Assembly (NCBI RefSeq): GCF_001854185.1
Contig: NZ_CP017603.1
Location: 2,108,001-2,172,000 of the forward strand
Direction of reading: 5' to 3'
Source of the DNA: Clostridium formicaceticum
GTDB lineage: Bacteria; Bacillota; Clostridia; Peptostreptococcales; Natronincolaceae
Length of the DNA stretch: 64,000 nt
Every line of letters starts with the position of its first letter. The first letter of the stretch is position 1. Of the stretch, positions 62,267-64,000 are shown in pieces. A model generated the notes under the pieces. That model ran no database searches, was not told where the DNA came from, and saw only the letters and a program-made list of their open reading frames with translations. Position numbers and translations under genes: made by a program.

Positions 62267-62740
62267 ATGGGTTTTTATGATGGTAAAAAAGTTATCATTG
62301 TTGGCGACCGTGATGGTATTCCTGGTCCAGCCATCGAAGAGTGCCTAAAGGGTACAGGCGCAGAAGTAGTATTCTCATCTACTGAATGCTTTGTCTGAAC
62401 CGCTGCAGGAGCAATGGACTTAGAAAATCAACAAAGAGTAAAGGATTTAACTGAAAAGCACGGTGCAGAAAATATGGTAGTGCTTTTAGGAGCTGCGGAA
62501 GCAGAAGCAGCAGGTCTTGCTGCTGAAACTGTAACAGCAGGTGATCCAACCTTTGCGGGTCCATTGGCAGGAGTCCAGTTAGGGCTTAGAGTATTTCATG
62601 TAGTTGAGCCACAATTCAAAGACGAAGTAGATGCTGGTGTCTATGATGAGCAAGTTGGTATGATGGAAATGGTATTAAATGTTGATGAAATCATAGAAGA
62701 AATGTCGTCTATTAGAGAACAATTTTGTAAATTTAACTAA
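62267..62740 (+). CDS. grdA: glycine/sarcosine/betaine reductase selenoprotein A
   Basis: 157 residues with selenocysteine. The in-frame TGA at 62396-62398 is residue 44, in the canonical context ECFVU followed by TAAGAMDLE. The protein starts [21 protein letters not shown] hairpin-forming GC-rich stretch follows the UGA, as needed for a bacterial SECIS. GrdA carries the carboxymethyl-selenoether intermediate and passes it to component C. AGAAAGGATG precedes the ATG. Confidence 0.97.
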
Positions 62741-62761
62741 AAGTCAAAATATAAAACTATA

Positions 62762-62792
62762 GATGGGTGTATAGATTACACCCATCTATTTG
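62762..62792 (+). other. strong hairpin between grdA and grdC
   Basis: ATAGATGGGTGTA and TACACCCATCTAT pair perfectly over 13 bp with a 3-5 nt loop and no T-run, so it is probably an mRNA processing or stability element rather than a full terminator. Confidence 0.65.
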
Positions 62793-62832
62793 AATATATT
62801 CGCTCTAAAAAATACCACGGAGGTGCAAACAA

Positions 62833-64000
62833 ATGTCCTATGCAGTAGTAAAAGGATCATCCTATGTTTTAATGCATACACCAGATATGATTATGCACAA
62901 TGGAACAACCCAAACAACAGAAAAACAATCTAACCCTAATTCCGAGTACCTACAAAAACTACCTAATCATCTAAGAAGCTATGAAGCGGTAGTAAGCTAC
63001 CCACCAAACCAAGTATATATTGGAAAACTAAAACCAGAAGAGCTAAGAAATTATGATATGCCATGGTATGACAAGGAAGTAGAAGGGGCAGATCGTTACG
63101 GGAAGTTCGGTGAAATTATGCCACAGGCAGAATTTATTGGCTTATTAAAAATCGTAGATGCCTTTGACTTAGTCATGCTAGAAAAAAGCTTTACATCCAA
63201 AGTAAAAGAAGAACTAAAAAAACACCCCCTTATGAAGGAAAGCCTAGTAGCGAAGCTAAAAGAAGGGGATGACATAGAAGAAATCAACAAAGCTATTAAA
63301 GAATTTCATGCAGAAGCCATCTACCATGACAATGAATTAGTAGGCTGCGTAAAAAGAGCCCATGAAATAGACAGCAACTTAAACGCCCACATTATGTATG
63401 AAAACCTAGTAGTAAAGGCATCCGGAGTACTAGCCTTCCTACATCTATTAGACAAAAACAACATCGAAGCAAGTGCAATTGATTATGTCATAGAGTGTTC
63501 AGAAGAAGCCTGCGGTGACATGAACCAAAGAGGCGGCGGAAACTTTGCAAAATCCATAGCAGAAATGGCAGAAGCAGTAAACGCTACAGGATCAGATACA
63601 AGAGGTTTCTGTGCAGCACCAACACATGCTCTCATCGAAGCAGCAGCCTTAGTAAAGGCAGGCGTATATGAAAATGTCGTGATCGTAGCCGGTGGAGCAA
63701 CAGCAAAACTAGGCATGAACGGAAAAGACCATGTAAAAAAAGACATGCCGATCCTAGAGGATATCATAGGAGGCTTTGCCGTACTAGTAAGTAAAAACGA
63801 TGGCATCAACCCAGTTTTAAGAACAGACCTATTAGGAAGACATACGGTAGGCACAGGCTCATCACCACAAGCTGTAATTACCTCATTAATCACAGCACCA
63901 TTAGATCGTGGGGGCTTAAAAATTACAGATATCGATAAATACTCCGTAGAAATGCAAAACCCAGACGTCACCAAACCAGCAGGAGCAGGGGACGTACCAG
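62833..64000 (+). CDS. grdC: glycine/sarcosine/betaine reductase component C, beta subunit, 3'-truncated by window
   Basis: 389 codons visible, open at the right edge; GrdC is normally about 510 aa. The start MSYAVVKGSSYVLMHTPDMI, PNHLRSYEAVVSYPPNQVYI, and the FabH-like thiolase region RGGGNFAKSIAEMAEAVNA / GFCAAPTHALIEAAALVKAG fit GrdC. With GrdD it converts the bound carboxymethyl group to acetyl phosphate. ACGGAGGTG lies before the ATG. Codons such as CTA, AAC, ATC and GAC are more frequent than in neighbours. Confidence 0.95.
   Translation, partial: MSYAVVKGSSYVLMHTPDMIMHNGTTQTTEKQSNPNSEYLQKLPNHLRSYEAVVSYPPNQVYIGKLKPEELRNYDMPWYDKEVEGADRYGKFGEIMPQAEFIGLLKIVDAFDLVMLEKSFTSKVKEELKKHPLMKESLVAKLKEGDDIEEINKAIKEFHAEAIYHDNELVGCVKRAHEIDSNLNAHIMYENLVVKASGVLAFLHLLDKNNIEASAIDYVIECSEEACGDMNQRGGGNFAKSIAEMAEAVNATGSDTRGFCAAPTHALIEAAALVKAGVYENVVIVAGGATAKLGMNGKDHVKKDMPILEDIIGGFAVLVSKNDGINPVLRTDLLGRHTVGTGSSPQAVITSLITAPLDRGGLKITDIDKYSVEMQNPDVTKPAGAGDVP

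Noticed and set aside
1-64000. CRISPR array, tRNA or rRNA genes
   Set aside because: No repeat-spacer periodicity and no cloverleaf or rRNA sequence was recognised on reading both strands; only T-box, cobalamin and omega-type RNAs were seen.

Overview
The window looks like the chromosome of a low-GC, endospore-forming, amino-acid-fermenting anaerobe of the Clostridia, close to Alkaliphilus/Natronincola-type organisms. This is inferred from gene content only: the selenoprotein glycine reductase (grdA with an in-frame UGA), rubrerythrin and ferritin, two Spo0E-like phosphatases, small CotF-type spore coat proteins, T-box leaders, and an electron-bifurcating NuoE/NuoF/GltD-NuoG type complex.

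Layout. 1-1850: right part of an IS607-type element (truncated serine recombinase, intact TnpB) next to a TIGR03915-type DNA metabolism gene. 2.9-6.3 kb: small operon of membrane protein, XRE regulator, large NUDIX-like/membrane protein and a UBA-like protein. 6.4-8.5 kb: two-component system. 8.8-13.3 kb: glutamate synthase large subunit with no small subunit beside it. 13.5-15.4 kb: Cys-rich protein, rubrerythrin and redox protein lying between two inverted copies of a structured, IS200/IS605 right-end-like repeat. 15.6-18.3 kb: HMGL-like aldolase and a two-gene ABC importer lacking a binding protein. 18.6-21.6 kb: cobalamin riboswitch and cbiMNQO. 22-25 kb: a Spo0E-like gene, a membrane protein with a pseudokinase-like region, and a Trp T-box with solitary trpB. 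25.2-26.84 kb: complete IS256-family element with 8-bp target duplication at the stop codon of a flotillin/NfeD operon. 29.3-32.1 kb: secreted tandem-repeat protein and a second two-component system. 32-43 kb: K+ channel, CNNM/CorC protein, phosphonate-type ABC transporter, DUF421, glutaredoxin, aspartate kinase, DUF2935, hydrolase, GIY-YIG. 43.2-50.3 kb: Spo0E-like gene under a LexA-type box, ferritin, HAD phosphatase, ECF S-component plus aminotransferase behind a triple operator, threonine dehydratase, Asn T-box with asnA, coat proteins. 50.4-52.2 kb: typA. 53.2-59.1 kb: three-subunit bifurcating transhydrogenase-like complex. 59.2-61.4 kb: about 2.2 kb insert bracketed by a perfect 183-bp direct repeat, carrying two secreted proteins. 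61.7-64 kb: glycine reductase genes trxA-grdA-grdC, running off the right edge.

How it fits together: fermentation of amino acids (glycine reductase, threonine dehydratase) generates and consumes NADH, NADPH and ferredoxin, balanced by the three-subunit complex; nitrogen assimilation (gltB, asnA) and amino acid supply (trpB, asnA) are set by tRNA-sensing leaders; the diiron proteins and small thiol proteins handle oxidative stress. The most unusual items are (a) a LexA-like box over the promoter of a Spo0E-like phosphatase, (b) three perfect 14-bp operator copies (one inverted, two direct, 20 bp apart) overlapping the promoter of an ECF transporter/aminotransferase pair, (c) the 183-bp duplication around a small secreted-protein island with 21-bp-period GTTCC repeats, and (d) several families of dispersed palindromic intergenic repeats.
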